Of a DNA stretch of 64,000 bases, positions 36,122 through 45,251 are shown one piece after another. Made by a program: the position numbers and the translations under genes. Source of the DNA: Ethanoligenens sp047722935 (GTDB lineage Bacteria; Bacillota; Clostridia; Oscillospirales; Ethanoligenentaceae); NCBI GenBank assembly GCA_047722935.1, contig JBDNZS010000004.1:1-64000 (forward strand), given 5' to 3'. Below the pieces are notes generated by a model that saw only the letters and a list, made by a program, of their open reading frames with translations, was not told where the DNA came from and did no database searches. Within the stretch, counting starts at the first letter, position 1. Every line of letters starts with the position of its first letter.

Positions 36122-37186
36122 TCACATGTCAATTACTTCGGTAATGGTCACATTACGCAGATTTCTTTCTCTGCTCAGGTGGATCACGCGGTCCTGCCAT
36201 TCGCCGGAAAGGATGCGCACTGACGGTCGTGTGCAGCAGTCTGAATAATTGCATACTACGATCGCACTCATCCCGTTGCTCAGGCGGACGACCGTCCCCA
36301 ATGGGAATGCCGCCACTTTGCGCACAAACATATTTACGCAGACCGGATCAAAATAAGTACCGGAGCCCCCCATGATATACTCCATCGCGTTCGATGACAG
36401 AACCGCGCTGCGATATGGTCGATTCGAACTCAACGCGTCGTATACGTCTGCCACACTGATGATGCGGGCAAATTCAGATATTTCCTCCCCTTTCAACCCA
36501 TATGGATACCCGCTTCCGTCAAAGCGCTCATGGTGCTGCAGCACACCTATATACGAGGTAACCGGCAAATCGCTATGATCGCGCAAAAATTCATACCCAT
36601 AGATCGGATGCTTCTGCATTTCCCGCATCTCGTCCTCTTCCAGACGTCCCGGTTTATCCAGCAGAGATTTGTCGACAAAAACTTTTCCTATGTCATGCAG
36701 CAGCGCGCCAAGACCCAAACGAAACAGTTTGGGTTCTGGAAATGAAAAGGACACGCCTAAAAGCAGCGACAAAACAGAAACATTGACGGAGTGATAAAAT
36801 GTATAGTCGTCAAACACCTTCATGTCCACCATATTCACAATGGTGTCACTGCTGGCTAAAATATCATCGACCAGGCGGTGCACAATCTCTTTTGTTTTTT
36901 CAAATGCGCCATCCACACCCGCCAACGTCTGGGTGGAAATAAACGTGTCACGTACGGCGGTCACCGCTTTCATTCGTAATTCTTCATTGACTATCGCCTT
37001 GATTTCGATATCATCGGAAATATCGTCCGAAATATAGACACCATGATAGCCTAAATGATGAATACGTTCTATGTAAGACGCTTGTAGGACCTGTCCTTGG
37101 CCCAACAGCAGCTCACCGTTTTTACCGTGCAGGCTACGCCCCAAAACCATGCCGCTGCGCAGGCAGTAAACGGAAATAAATCTCAT
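36122..37186 (-). CDS. HD-GYP domain protein (probable c-di-GMP phosphodiesterase)
   Basis: 354 residues. An N-terminal ~120-residue sensory region (QGQVLQASYIERIHHLGYHG, VYISDD) is followed by an HD-GYP domain with YHSVNVSVLSLLLG, GALLHDIGKVFVD, HPIYGYEFL, LQHHERFDGSGYPYGLKGEEI and ISVADVYDALSSNRPYR. HD and the extended HHERxDGxGYP motif are complete, so it should degrade c-di-GMP. Together with the GGDEF protein at 30809 the window encodes both synthesis and breakdown of this messenger. No transmembrane segment. Confidence 0.93.
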   Translation of the reverse strand: MRFISVYCLRSGMVLGRSLHGKNGELLLGQGQVLQASYIERIHHLGYHGVYISDDISDDIEIKAIVNEELRMKAVTAVRDTFISTQTLAGVDGAFEKTKEIVHRLVDDILASSDTIVNMVDMKVFDDYTFYHSVNVSVLSLLLGVSFSFPEPKLFRLGLGALLHDIGKVFVDKSLLDKPGRLEEDEMREMQKHPIYGYEFLRDHSDLPVTSYIGVLQHHERFDGSGYPYGLKGEEISEFARIISVADVYDALSSNRPYRSAVLSSNAMEYIMGGSGTYFDPVCVNMFVRKVAAFPLGTVVRLSNGMSAIVVCNYSDCCTRPSVRILSGEWQDRVIHLSRERNLRNVTITEVIDM

Positions 37187-37623
37187 CGAAAACCTCTTTA
37201 ATCAGTCTTATTCAGATAGCGAACCCGGCTGGGCACACACAAAATCTGAATAAAGCAAACCACTTCATCGTTGTTGACTAAGAGATTTGTCTGGTGTAAA
37301 AAGATACGCGTCTGTATCATCTGATTTAAACCAAAGTAAACCATATATTATATCGACCGTTTTCACCAAAAATTGAGGGGGATAAAATGTTTTTTACAAA
37401 AAATATATCATATCATGACAATTTATCGGACCATTCCAAGAGTAACCACCATCCATTTTATTTATGCTGAAATGCTTGTACGCATACAACAGTTTATATG
37501 TATTTGTCAATTGAATATTTGGGTAATTTGTGGTATGATTTTATGGAGGATACCTTTCTTTTTCATATTTTTACAACTCCATCATCGCCGAAAAGAGAGG
37601 CTGGATAAAAAGGGGGGCGCAAT
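37187..37623. other. 437-nt divergent intergenic region between the HD-GYP and SDR genes
   Basis: Very AT-rich. Contains a 10-bp inverted repeat (TTATTCAGAT with ATCTGAATAA, about 37208-37253) in the leader of the HD-GYP gene and the SDR promoter at 37511-37539. A 27-codon frame at 37388 with a GAGGGG site is too short to support as a gene. Confidence 0.6.
37511..37539 (+). promoter_or_regulatory. Promoter of the SDR gene
   Basis: TTGAAT (37511-37516), 17-nt spacer, TATGAT (37534-37539); transcription start near 37546. Confidence 0.7.
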
Positions 37624-38391
37624 ATGTTTGAATTATCTGGAAAAGTGGCGGTAGTAACTGGTGCTTCCAGCGGGTTGGGGGCAGATGCGGCGCGTGCCTA
37701 CGCCGAACAGGGCGCAAAAGTGGCCCTGCTCGCACGCAGAGAAGAAAAACTGCACGATGTAGTGGCTGAGATTAACAAAACACGCAAACACGCCATCGCG
37801 GTACAGTGCGACGTTTCGGACGAGAACAGTGTCAAGGCGGCTGTAGAAAAGGTTTTGGCACAGTATCATACCATCGACATCCTGCTCAATAACGCGGGGA
37901 TTGCAATCCCCGGTTCGGTAGAAAACCTGACGGCTGAACAATGGGATCTGGCCATGAACACCAACGTCAAAGGGGCTTTCCTCATGTCCAAATATATTGT
38001 TCCCATCATGAAAGGACAAAAGTACGGCAAGATTGTGAACATTGCTTCCGTCAACGCCGTACTGGGCGACAAAGCTCCTGCCATGGTGCGCCATGTATAC
38101 AACACCTCCAAAAGCGCGGTCGTCGGGCTGACCATCGGTATGGCGGCCTCTCTCGCGCAATTCGGCATCACCGTTAACGCACTCGGTCCAGCCTTATTTG
38201 AAAGTGAAATGACCCAAAACACGCTGTTCAAGCATGAGCAGTTCCTGAACATGTACAACTCGATTTGCCCGGCTTCCCGGCCCGGTAAACGCGGAGAACT
38301 GAACGGCCCGATTCTGTTTTTATCCTCGGACGCGTCCAGCTATGTCAATGGACAGTTGCTGCTGGTGGACGGCGGTATCTCCATCGTGTAA
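37624..38391 (+). CDS. Short-chain dehydrogenase/reductase (FabG/gluconate-5-dehydrogenase-like)
   Basis: 255 residues, classical SDR. Cofactor motif VVTGASSGLGADAARAYA with following LARR suggests NADP(H) use; NNAG (about 86-89), the catalytic Ser in NIASVNAV, and YNTSK supply the active site. C-terminal FLSSDASSYVNGQLLLVDGG is typical. Substrate not predictable. Preceded by a GGGGGG-rich ribosome site and followed by its own terminator; monocistronic. Confidence 0.9.
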   Translation: MFELSGKVAVVTGASSGLGADAARAYAEQGAKVALLARREEKLHDVVAEINKTRKHAIAVQCDVSDENSVKAAVEKVLAQYHTIDILLNNAGIAIPGSVENLTAEQWDLAMNTNVKGAFLMSKYIVPIMKGQKYGKIVNIASVNAVLGDKAPAMVRHVYNTSKSAVVGLTIGMAASLAQFGITVNALGPALFESEMTQNTLFKHEQFLNMYNSICPASRPGKRGELNGPILFLSSDASSYVNGQLLLVDGGISIV

Positions 38392-38453
38392 TCCCCACCA
38401 CTAATCAGAGCAAGCAGTGTATGTTCAGGGCACTAAACTTTGTACATTTCATC

Positions 38454-38487
38454 AAACAGGAGACGTACCGTCTCCTGTTTTTTTATT
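38454..38487 (+). terminator. Terminator downstream of the SDR gene
   Basis: AAACAGGAGACG (38454-38465), loop TAC, CGTCTCCTGTTT (38469-38480) followed by T-rich sequence; perfect 12-bp stem. Confidence 0.93.
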
Positions 38488-38520
38488 TTTTCTTCGCATG
38501 AATACGCGAGCAAGTCGTGC

Positions 38521-38526
38521 TATAAT
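38521..38526 (+). promoter_or_regulatory. -10 box upstream of the flavodoxin gene
   Basis: Perfect TATAAT 42 nt before the start codon. The sequence 17 nt upstream (ATGAAT) is a poor -35. Confidence 0.4.
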
Positions 38527-38567
38527 AACAAGAGTAAACAATCCATCAACAACCTGGAGGGATTCGC

Positions 38568-39038
38568 ATGACATCCGCCGTGATTTATTTTTCCAAATCA
38601 GGCACAACAGCCACAATAGCCAAACACATTGCAAAGGAACTGGACGCACCGGCCGAAGGCATCGTGCGCATCGGCGGCGGCGGCGTTCTGGCATTTTTTC
38701 GTGAGATTGCGCAATCTCTTTCCGGAAAACAGCCGAATATCCAACCGCTCTCACTTGATATTTCCTCTTATGACCGCATCATCATCGGCACACCGGTCTG
38801 GGCTGGGCGTGTCAGCTCTCCGGTCACCAGCTTCCTGGCGCAATATGGTGGCGGTATCCAGTCCGCAGCCGCTTTCATCACACACGGCGATGTCAAAAAT
38901 CCATATTCCGAGGTGTTTGAACAGCTGCAAACCATGCTGGGCAAGAAACTGGATGCAACTTTCTCTGTTGCCAGCCGCGACGCCAAATCCGGCGCGTACG
39001 ATCTCTCACCTTTTCTGACTGATTTGCGTGCGGAATAA
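38568..39038 (+). CDS. Flavodoxin-family protein
   Basis: 156 residues. Flavodoxin fold with FMN phosphate loop IYFSKSGTTATIAKHIA at the N-terminus, YDRIIIGTPVWAGRVSSPV (second flavin-binding loop) and FITHGD. Low-potential one-electron carrier or quinone/FMN-type reductase; the exact partner is unknown. CTGGAGGGATTCGC precedes the ATG. It lies 80 nt upstream of gapN on the same strand and is probably co-transcribed. Confidence 0.9.
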   Translation: MTSAVIYFSKSGTTATIAKHIAKELDAPAEGIVRIGGGGVLAFFREIAQSLSGKQPNIQPLSLDISSYDRIIIGTPVWAGRVSSPVTSFLAQYGGGIQSAAAFITHGDVKNPYSEVFEQLQTMLGKKLDATFSVASRDAKSGAYDLSPFLTDLRAE

Positions 39039-39118
39039 TACGCAGCAGTTGTTGTCGGCTCTGTGCATCCAATTTGGCCGGAATGCGCCTCATATCTTCA
39101 CAATAGGAGCGTGAAATC

Positions 39119-40576
39119 ATGTTTGAACAACTTTCTCAAAACAGTTCCTATCGAAATCTATACCAGGGACAATGGGTGGACGGTGCCCACGGTGACACGA
39201 TCTCCGTGAAAGCACCCGCCGATGGAAAACCCCTTGGCACCATCCCATCCCTGCACAAAGATGAGATTGATGCTTATCTGAGAAGTGCGAGAGACGCGCA
39301 AAAAAGCTGGGCGGACATGCCTGTCAATGAGCGTGCTCGTATCCTGCGCAAAACAGCCGACATTCTGGATGCAAGCGCCAACGAAATCGGCGGCATCCTT
39401 TCTGATGAAATTTCCAAAGGCCTGTCCTCTGCAATTGGTGAAGTCCATCGCACCGCCGATTTTATCCGGTTTACCGCCGATCAGGGCGAATTAGTAGAGG
39501 GCCGCAGCATCGGCAGCGAAAACTTCCCGCATTTTAAAAAAGATAAAATCTCGGTGGTCACGCGTGTACCTCTCGGCTTGGTGCTGGCAATTTCCCCGTT
39601 CAACTATCCGATCAATCTGGCAGGTTCCAAAATCGCACCCGCACTGATTGCGGGCAACAGCGTCGTCCTCAAGCCCCCGACGAGCGGCGCGATCAGCGGT
39701 CTGTATCTCGCGGCGGCCTTTCAAGAGGCCGGACTGCCTGCCGGTGTGCTGACCACTGTGACCGGTCGCGGCAGTGAAATTGGCGATTATCTGGTGACCC
39801 ACCCATTGGTGGATTTCATCAACTTCACCGGCAGCAGCGCCGTGGGCAAGCATATCGCGGAAATTGCGGGCATGGTGCCGCTCATGATGGAACTGGGCGG
39901 AAAAGATGCCGCCATCATCCTCGAAGACGCTGATCTGGAACTGGCTGCAAAATTGATTGTATCGGGCGCGTATGGGTACTCCGGGCAGCGCTGTACGGCA
40001 GTCAAACGTGTGCTTGCCGAAGAATCCATTGCGGATGAACTGGCGACAAACGTTCTGGAACGCGTTAAAAAACTGCACGTCGGCCAGCCAAAAGAAAACG
40101 CGGACATCACACCGCTCATCAACACCCATGCAGCCGATTATGTGCAGGAGCTGATTGATGATGCCCTGCAAAAAGGCGCCAAACTGCTAACTGGCAACAA
40201 GCGCAACGGCAATCTGCTTGCGCCAACCCTGTTTGACTACGTGACAGCCGACATGCGTCTGGCATGGGAAGAACCCTTCGGCCCCGTGCTGCCCATCATT
40301 CGCATTCGAAATGCCGAGGAAGGCATTGAACTGTCCAACCGTTCTGAATACGGCTTGCAGGGTGCTGTCTTTACCAGAGACATCAACAAAGCCTTTTATG
40401 TTGCATCTCGTCTGGATGTGGGCACGGTACAGATCAACGGCAAGCCGGAACGCGGCCCAGACCATTTTCCGTTCCTCGGCGTCAAGTCCTCCGGCATGGG
40501 TACGCAAGGCATCCGCTACAGCATCGAAGCCATGAGCCGCCCGAAAGTCACCGTTATCAATTTTCAGGGCATCTGA
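39119..40576 (+). CDS. gapN: NADP-dependent, non-phosphorylating glyceraldehyde-3-phosphate dehydrogenase
   Basis: 485 residues. Aldehyde dehydrogenase that oxidises glyceraldehyde 3-phosphate straight to 3-phosphoglycerate, giving NADPH but no ATP. GapN-like segments match the streptococcal enzyme closely: VPLGLVLAISPFNYPINLAG, SKIAPALIAGNSVV, TGRGSEIGDY, MELGGKDAAIIL with the general-base Glu, YGYSGQRCTAVKRVL with the catalytic Cys, RLAWEEPFGPVLPIIRI and FPFLGVKSSGMGTQGIRYSI. An AGGAGCGTGAAATC site precedes the ATG. In organisms lacking the oxidative pentose phosphate branch, as the split transketolase hints here, it is a main NADPH source. Confidence 0.94.
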   Translation: MFEQLSQNSSYRNLYQGQWVDGAHGDTISVKAPADGKPLGTIPSLHKDEIDAYLRSARDAQKSWADMPVNERARILRKTADILDASANEIGGILSDEISKGLSSAIGEVHRTADFIRFTADQGELVEGRSIGSENFPHFKKDKISVVTRVPLGLVLAISPFNYPINLAGSKIAPALIAGNSVVLKPPTSGAISGLYLAAAFQEAGLPAGVLTTVTGRGSEIGDYLVTHPLVDFINFTGSSAVGKHIAEIAGMVPLMMELGGKDAAIILEDADLELAAKLIVSGAYGYSGQRCTAVKRVLAEESIADELATNVLERVKKLHVGQPKENADITPLINTHAADYVQELIDDALQKGAKLLTGNKRNGNLLAPTLFDYVTADMRLAWEEPFGPVLPIIRIRNAEEGIELSNRSEYGLQGAVFTRDINKAFYVASRLDVGTVQINGKPERGPDHFPFLGVKSSGMGTQGIRYSIEAMSRPKVTVINFQGI

Positions 40577-40653
40577 TTTTTACGTTTTCTGCATACCATC
40601 CATCCGCTTCGGATAAGCTAATCCTAACCGGAACAGGCGGGAGGCATCGGATA

Positions 40654-40836
40654 ATGACACAGGCAATCATACTAAAAAAGGCCAAGACCCTCAACGCGGT
40701 ATGGAATGAGGACCACCCCAGTCGGCAAAAATTTATTGCGGGTTGTCTTTTTATCCTTTCCATTGGGGCAATCCTTTGGCAGGCACGCAGTGCCCTGCGG
40801 TACACAGCAAAAGCGCTGAAAACACTGACTCGTTAA
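40654..40836 (+). CDS. Small single-pass membrane protein, unknown function
   Basis: 60 residues: a short basic/polar N-terminus, one hydrophobic segment (about 27-46, KFIAGCLFILSIGAILWQ), and a basic C-terminus. Supported by a good ribosome site (GGGAGG 9 nt before the ATG), position between gapN and a strong terminator, and lack of overlap with other genes. No family recognised. Confidence 0.6.
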   Translation: MTQAIILKKAKTLNAVWNEDHPSRQKFIAGCLFILSIGAILWQARSALRYTAKALKTLTR

Positions 40837-40848
40837 TAACAGCTGACA

Positions 40849-40896
40849 AAAACAGATGGAGCAGGCTCGGATTACCGAACCTGCTCCATCTGTTTT
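40849..40896. terminator. Bidirectional terminator closing the exopolysaccharide operon and the gapN cluster
   Basis: A 21-bp stem with one mismatch: AAAACAGATGGAGCAGG (40849-40865) pairs with CCTGCTCCATCTGTTTT (40880-40896), plus TCGG/CCGA and an ATTA loop. The minus-strand arm begins at the stop codon of the sugar transferase. Confidence 0.95.
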
Positions 40897-41638
40897 ACTT
40901 ATTTGAATGACCGGATGAGTGGTTTGCCTGTTTCTGATTCAACAGCTGATCCCTTTCAAACAGGCAGCGAAACGTCCGTCCTAAAATACGCCAATCATTT
41001 CCAAAGGAAAAATCGAGTACGTAACGTCGGTTGATTTCCATTTTGGCAGGCAAAATCTCCTGTATGTAGCAGGACTCCGGATCGTCCGCGCCCGCGAGCA
41101 AATCGTTTTCGTGCCGGTAGGCGATGGCAACCGGTGAAGTCATACCCGGACGCAGGAGCAGCGTAGCGAAGTCCTCCGGCGTATAGTAATCTACATAATG
41201 CGGCACTTCCGGACGCACGCCGATAATCGACATTTCTCCGGTCAGCACCTGCCAAAACTGCGGAAATTCATCGAAATTCGTGGCGCGCAGAACTTTCCCC
41301 ACACCGGTGATGCGCGCATCCCCGCTGCCCACGGTAATCTCTCCCGATTTGTCCGCACCGGTTTGCATCGTGCGAAATTTGAGCACCCGAAACGGCTTGC
41401 CCATCCGGCCCACGCGCAGCTGCCGGTAGAACACCGGCCCCGGGGAAGACAACTTGATTGCAACCGCCGCCGCGATATACAACGGCAGCGGCAGCAGCAG
41501 GCAGATAAGCGCCGCAGCCACATCCAGCGCACGCTTAGCAGCAAGTCCTGCCCGATGTCGGCTCAAGTGTTTTTGATAAGGCGCAAGCGCCTCATTTTGC
41601 ATGGCGCGCGCATATCTCTCGAACGGCTCCTGCCACAT
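40895..41638 (-). CDS. Initiating sugar transferase (undecaprenyl-phosphate phosphoglycosyltransferase, PglC/WcaJ-like)
   Basis: About 247 residues, the short monotopic form. A membrane-inserted hairpin (KRALDVAAALICLLLPLPLY, about 35-60) precedes the conserved core: SSPGPVFYRQLRVGRMGKPF, LKFRTMQTGADK, NFDEFPQFWQVLTGEMS, IIGVRPE. It transfers a sugar-1-phosphate from a UDP-sugar to undecaprenyl phosphate to start the repeat unit. The ATG at 41638 has GAGGAGG 9 nt upstream but overlaps the aminotransferase gene by 47 nt; a later ATG at 41602 is possible. Last gene of the operon. Confidence 0.92.
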   Translation of the reverse strand: MWQEPFERYARAMQNEALAPYQKHLSRHRAGLAAKRALDVAAALICLLLPLPLYIAAAVAIKLSSPGPVFYRQLRVGRMGKPFRVLKFRTMQTGADKSGEITVGSGDARITGVGKVLRATNFDEFPQFWQVLTGEMSIIGVRPEVPHYVDYYTPEDFATLLLRPGMTSPVAIAYRHENDLLAGADDPESCYIQEILPAKMEINRRYVLDFSFGNDWRILGRTFRCLFERDQLLNQKQANHSSGHSNK

Positions 41639-42758
41639 AACGCACATCCTCCTCGGTCATGGATGGATAGAGCGGCAAACTGATGATCTCACTGAAGATC
41701 TGCTCCGCCACCGGGAAATCCCCTTCCCGTGTGCCATACTGCTGGCGGTAGAACGGGTGCAGATGCACCGGGATAAAATGCACGCTCGTACCAATGTTGT
41801 AATCGTGCAGTTCTTCAATGAACGCATCCCGCCCGATGTCCAGTTCTTTCTCTTTTACACGGATGATATACAGATGCCACGCGTTGCGCCCCAACCCGCC
41901 GTCCACCGGGGGACGTATGCCCTGTACACCCCGGAGCAGGTCATTATAAAGCGTCGCATAGGTTTCCCGCCGGTTCTGCATAAACGGAAGCCGTTGCAGC
42001 TGCGTCAGCCCCAGTGCCGCCTGCAAGTCGGTCATATTGTATTTAAAACCCGCAACTTCCACATCGTAGCGCCATGTGCCGCCTTTGGCATAGCGGTTCC
42101 ACGCGCCGCGGCTCATCCCGTGCGAAACAAAAATACGTGCCCGATCCGCCAGTTCTTCGTCATCTGTCGCCAGCATACCGCCCTCGCCGGTGGCGATGTT
42201 TTTGGTTGCGTAAAAACTGAACGCCACCGTATGTTTTGCGCCGACCATCCGCCCTTTATAGGTGGTATAAACGGCATGGGCGGCATCTTCCAGCACAAAC
42301 AGGTCCTGTGCGTCCGCAATGGCGTCGATGGCGTCCATGTCACACGGCTGTCCAGCGTAATGCACCGGAATGACCGCCTTGGTGCGCGGGGTAACCGCTT
42401 TCGCTACGGCGGCAGGGTCAATACAGCCGGTGTCGGGCAATACATCGGCAAACACCGGTGTGGCGCCCACATGACAGATGACATTCGCGGTGGAACAGAA
42501 TGTCATCGGCGTGGTGATAACCTCGTCCCCCGGCCCAATCCCCTTCGCCGCCAGAGCCGTATGCAGCGCCGCCGTGCAGGAATTCATCCCCACGGTATGT
42601 TTCGCGCCGACAAATGTGCCGAACGCCTGCTCAAACTCACCGGTCTTCGGTCCGCGCGACCACCAGTTGGAACGGATGGCGGCCTGCACACTCTCCAACT
42701 CTTTTTCATCCCAATACGGCAGGGCATACGGCAGAAACGTCTCTCGTTTTTTCAGCAT
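41592..42758 (-). CDS. DegT/DnrJ/EryC1-family sugar aminotransferase
   Basis: 388 residues. PLP enzyme that aminates keto-sugar nucleotides. Typical blocks: LPYWDEKELESVQAAIRSNW, MNSCTAALHTALAAKGIGPGD, VHYAGQPCDMD, VLEDAAHAVYTTYKG and FSFYATKNIATGEGGM with the PLP lysine. Within this operon it could act in a WbpE-like step (3-keto to 3-amino) or a PglE-like step (4-keto to 4-amino after the CapD-type dehydratase). Adjacency to a PglC-like transferase favours the second, the presence of WbpA/B/D/I-like genes the first. GAGGG precedes the ATG at 42758. Confidence 0.93.
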   Translation of the reverse strand: MLKKRETFLPYALPYWDEKELESVQAAIRSNWWSRGPKTGEFEQAFGTFVGAKHTVGMNSCTAALHTALAAKGIGPGDEVITTPMTFCSTANVICHVGATPVFADVLPDTGCIDPAAVAKAVTPRTKAVIPVHYAGQPCDMDAIDAIADAQDLFVLEDAAHAVYTTYKGRMVGAKHTVAFSFYATKNIATGEGGMLATDDEELADRARIFVSHGMSRGAWNRYAKGGTWRYDVEVAGFKYNMTDLQAALGLTQLQRLPFMQNRRETYATLYNDLLRGVQGIRPPVDGGLGRNAWHLYIIRVKEKELDIGRDAFIEELHDYNIGTSVHFIPVHLHPFYRQQYGTREGDFPVAEQIFSEIISLPLYPSMTEEDVRYVAGAVREICARHAK

Positions 42759-42861
42759 CTTTTTGACCCTCTTATTTTTAAACCTATTCCCATTGCCCAC
42801 GGCACCATGGCAGCAGTCCCTTTTAGCCTCTATGACGGTTCCATTTTATGAAAATACATTC

Positions 42862-44082
42862 TTAATCTTGCAATGCGTCCGCGAATTTCTTTGCCAATGT
42901 AGTATAATCATGGTTTTTGCGCACATAGGCACATCCGTTTTCTCCCATGGCTTTTCTGGAGGACGCATCCATTGCCAACAGCTGCCGTACCGCGTCCGCA
43001 ACCGCACGAGGCTCCCCCACCGGCACGGTCACGCCGCAGTGCGCGTCCCGCACCGGATTGTTGGAGGACTCAACCGCATAGATGATGGGGCGCGCCGCCA
43101 GCATGTAATCAAATAACTTATTGGGACTGACGCCGTAATCAAACAGCCGCGATTTTGCCAACCCCATATAGGCCACATCCAGTTCAGTAAGCAAAGCGCT
43201 CATTGCCGTCTTGGGAACGGGGTCGAGAAAGAGTACATTCTCCGCACCGGCGGCGCGGGCAACCAATGCATCCTTGTGGTTGCCGCGTCCCACCAGAACC
43301 AGCTTTACCCGTTCACGTTGCAATGATTTGGCCGCATCAATAAAGGTCTCCAGCGCATTCGCCACCGAATGGTTGCCGGTATAGCCCACCAGGAACCAAC
43401 CTTCCGCCCGTAAAGCGCGCAGCGTTTCGATCTGCGGCACCGGCTCGGCCGACGCAGATTGGGTTTCGGTCAGCACAACACCGTTGGGGATGTAAACGAA
43501 TTTGCGCACATCATATCCCCGTTCCCGAATGTACTGATCTGTATTGGGCAGAATGGAAATGATTTTACGCGAACGGGCAAACGCGGCATTTTCGCCATTC
43601 TGCAACAGCAGAATCAGCGGATTCCACCATGGCAGATTTCCCATCACCATCGGCGTAAGAGGCCACAGGTCGTGCAACTCAAAATACAGGTGCGCCCCCG
43701 CCTTCCGCGCAATTTTGGATGCGGCATAGATATCCACAGGGTAGGTCGACGAGGCAATCACCGCGTCCGGACGGTAACGGCGCGCCATTTCACCTGCGTG
43801 TGCGGAAAGTTGCAGGCAAAAGGAAGTAATATTCAACCCACGCCCCACGTTGTTGCCATGGTAGTGCGGCGTTTTCAGAATGACATACGGCACACCGTCC
43901 ACATCCACCTCGGTAAAACTGCGGGGTACGTCAAAGTTTTGCCGCCGAAGATGCGTGAAATCCGCCGCCACAATGGTCACAGTATGCCCCAGCTTCTTCC
44001 ACTCGCGCGCCATCAGCCACGGACGAAACTCCATCCCGCGTTCGGGCGAACCGGCATAATGGTTGATGAGCAGGATATTCAT
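42862..44082 (-). CDS. Glycosyltransferase family 4 (WbuB-like)
   Basis: 406 residues, GT-B fold. N-terminal acceptor-binding domain NILLINHYAGSPERGMEFRP, linker, and C-terminal nucleotide-sugar domain (GWFLVGYTGNHSVANALETF, ...VGRGNH, GVSPNKLFDYMLAARPIIYA). Resembles WbuB-type N-acetyl-fucosaminyl/hexosaminyl transferases; donor and acceptor unknown. AGGAGGGG precedes the ATG at 44082. Confidence 0.9.
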   Translation of the reverse strand: MNILLINHYAGSPERGMEFRPWLMAREWKKLGHTVTIVAADFTHLRRQNFDVPRSFTEVDVDGVPYVILKTPHYHGNNVGRGLNITSFCLQLSAHAGEMARRYRPDAVIASSTYPVDIYAASKIARKAGAHLYFELHDLWPLTPMVMGNLPWWNPLILLLQNGENAAFARSRKIISILPNTDQYIRERGYDVRKFVYIPNGVVLTETQSASAEPVPQIETLRALRAEGWFLVGYTGNHSVANALETFIDAAKSLQRERVKLVLVGRGNHKDALVARAAGAENVLFLDPVPKTAMSALLTELDVAYMGLAKSRLFDYGVSPNKLFDYMLAARPIIYAVESSNNPVRDAHCGVTVPVGEPRAVADAVRQLLAMDASSRKAMGENGCAYVRKNHDYTTLAKKFADALQD

Positions 44083-44154
44083 GCCACACACCCCTCCTTT
44101 TTCCGACAAACTTTCGATTCCGGTTATGGCGTTGATGTATCCACGCCCGTACTC

Positions 44155-45237
44155 CTACCCCGAGACGCGGGCGTCTCGCGCCGCTTGAAGTGTTTGTTCC
44201 ATGCGCGCCACGCAGGACTGCCATTCAAACCGCGCCTGCACATCGGCTCGCCCGGCACTGCCCATCTGCTGTCGCAGCACCGGATCGCCAACCAAATGCA
44301 TCATCGCCTCCGACAATGCCCCCACGTCCCGCGGCGGCACCAAAAAGCCTGTCTGTCCGTCGCGGAGAACCTCTTGAAAACCATCCACCGCACCCGCGAC
44401 CACCGGTATACCGCAGGCCAATGCTTCCACCGCCGCCACCCCGAAACTTTCGCTGTCGGACACACTGGGAGCGCAGAAAATATTCAAACCATGCAAAACC
44501 TCCGGCACCCGCTCATGCGGAACCGGGCCATAAAACCCCACACATGGCGCAATGCCAAGATGTTTTGCCAATTGCTCCAGTGCCCGCCGCTGAGAACCGC
44601 CGCCATAAATTTTAAGGCGCACCGTTCCACCCGGAATCTGGGCAGTCACGCGCGCAAACGCGCGCAGCAGAATATCCACGCCATATTTGGGTTCCAGCGC
44701 CTTGACGATGCCGATGACTACCTCACCGGTTTCCCGCGCCTGCGGCACGGGGGCAAACACCCGCGTGTCCACGCCAAACGGTGTGATATAGAGCGGCGGC
44801 AGATGCGGACACAGCGCACGCACTCGTGCAGCCATTCGTTCGCTGGTGGATGCGATCGCCGTCGCCGCGCGCAGGTTCCGCACGACGATGTGCCGATGAA
44901 TCGGACTTTTGCACGGAAAATCGTAGACGTCACTGCCCCACACCGACAGCAAAACCGGCGCAAACCCACTGCGCCGCGCCAACGTGCCATAGCCTGTTGC
45001 GTAATGCACATTCAGCACATCCGGTGCAAAGGCCGACAGCCCGTCCCGAAATGCCGGCAAAGCACGCAGATAGCCCCCTGATAGATAATATACGGACACA
45101 GCCGGTGAAATAGAACCCGCTTTAGCGGCGTGCCGAAACAGTGAAAACAGCCGAACCGAGTGCCCGCGTTCTGCCAGCGCGTTTGCCCACCGCACGGTAT
45201 GGATGGAAGAAGCCGCCGATAGCAAAGCAATGCGCAT
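44155..45237 (-). CDS. Glycosyltransferase family 4
   Basis: 360 residues, GT-B fold, cytoplasmic face. RIALLSAASSIHTVRWANAL at the N-terminus, GIVKALEPKYGVDILLRAF linker, GGGSQRRALEQLA donor-site loop and the E-x7-E motif in DSESFGVAAVEALACGIPVV. CGGAGGAAGCAGA precedes the ATG. It lies 14 nt downstream of the polymerase/transferase fusion gene. Confidence 0.92.
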   Translation of the reverse strand: MRIALLSAASSIHTVRWANALAERGHSVRLFSLFRHAAKAGSISPAVSVYYLSGGYLRALPAFRDGLSAFAPDVLNVHYATGYGTLARRSGFAPVLLSVWGSDVYDFPCKSPIHRHIVVRNLRAATAIASTSERMAARVRALCPHLPPLYITPFGVDTRVFAPVPQARETGEVVIGIVKALEPKYGVDILLRAFARVTAQIPGGTVRLKIYGGGSQRRALEQLAKHLGIAPCVGFYGPVPHERVPEVLHGLNIFCAPSVSDSESFGVAAVEALACGIPVVAGAVDGFQEVLRDGQTGFLVPPRDVGALSEAMMHLVGDPVLRQQMGSAGRADVQARFEWQSCVARMEQTLQAARDARVSG

Positions 45238-45251
45238 TCTGCTTCCTCCGT

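Noticed and set aside
35923..36132. 69-codon minus-strand frame between the HD-GYP and AAA ATPase genes
   Set aside because: Starts with TTG without a ribosome site, overlaps the HD-GYP stop and spans a good promoter (36050-36078); no family recognised.
37388..37471. 27-codon plus-strand frame with a GAGGGG site
   Set aside because: Too short and AT-biased to separate from chance; no promoter close by.
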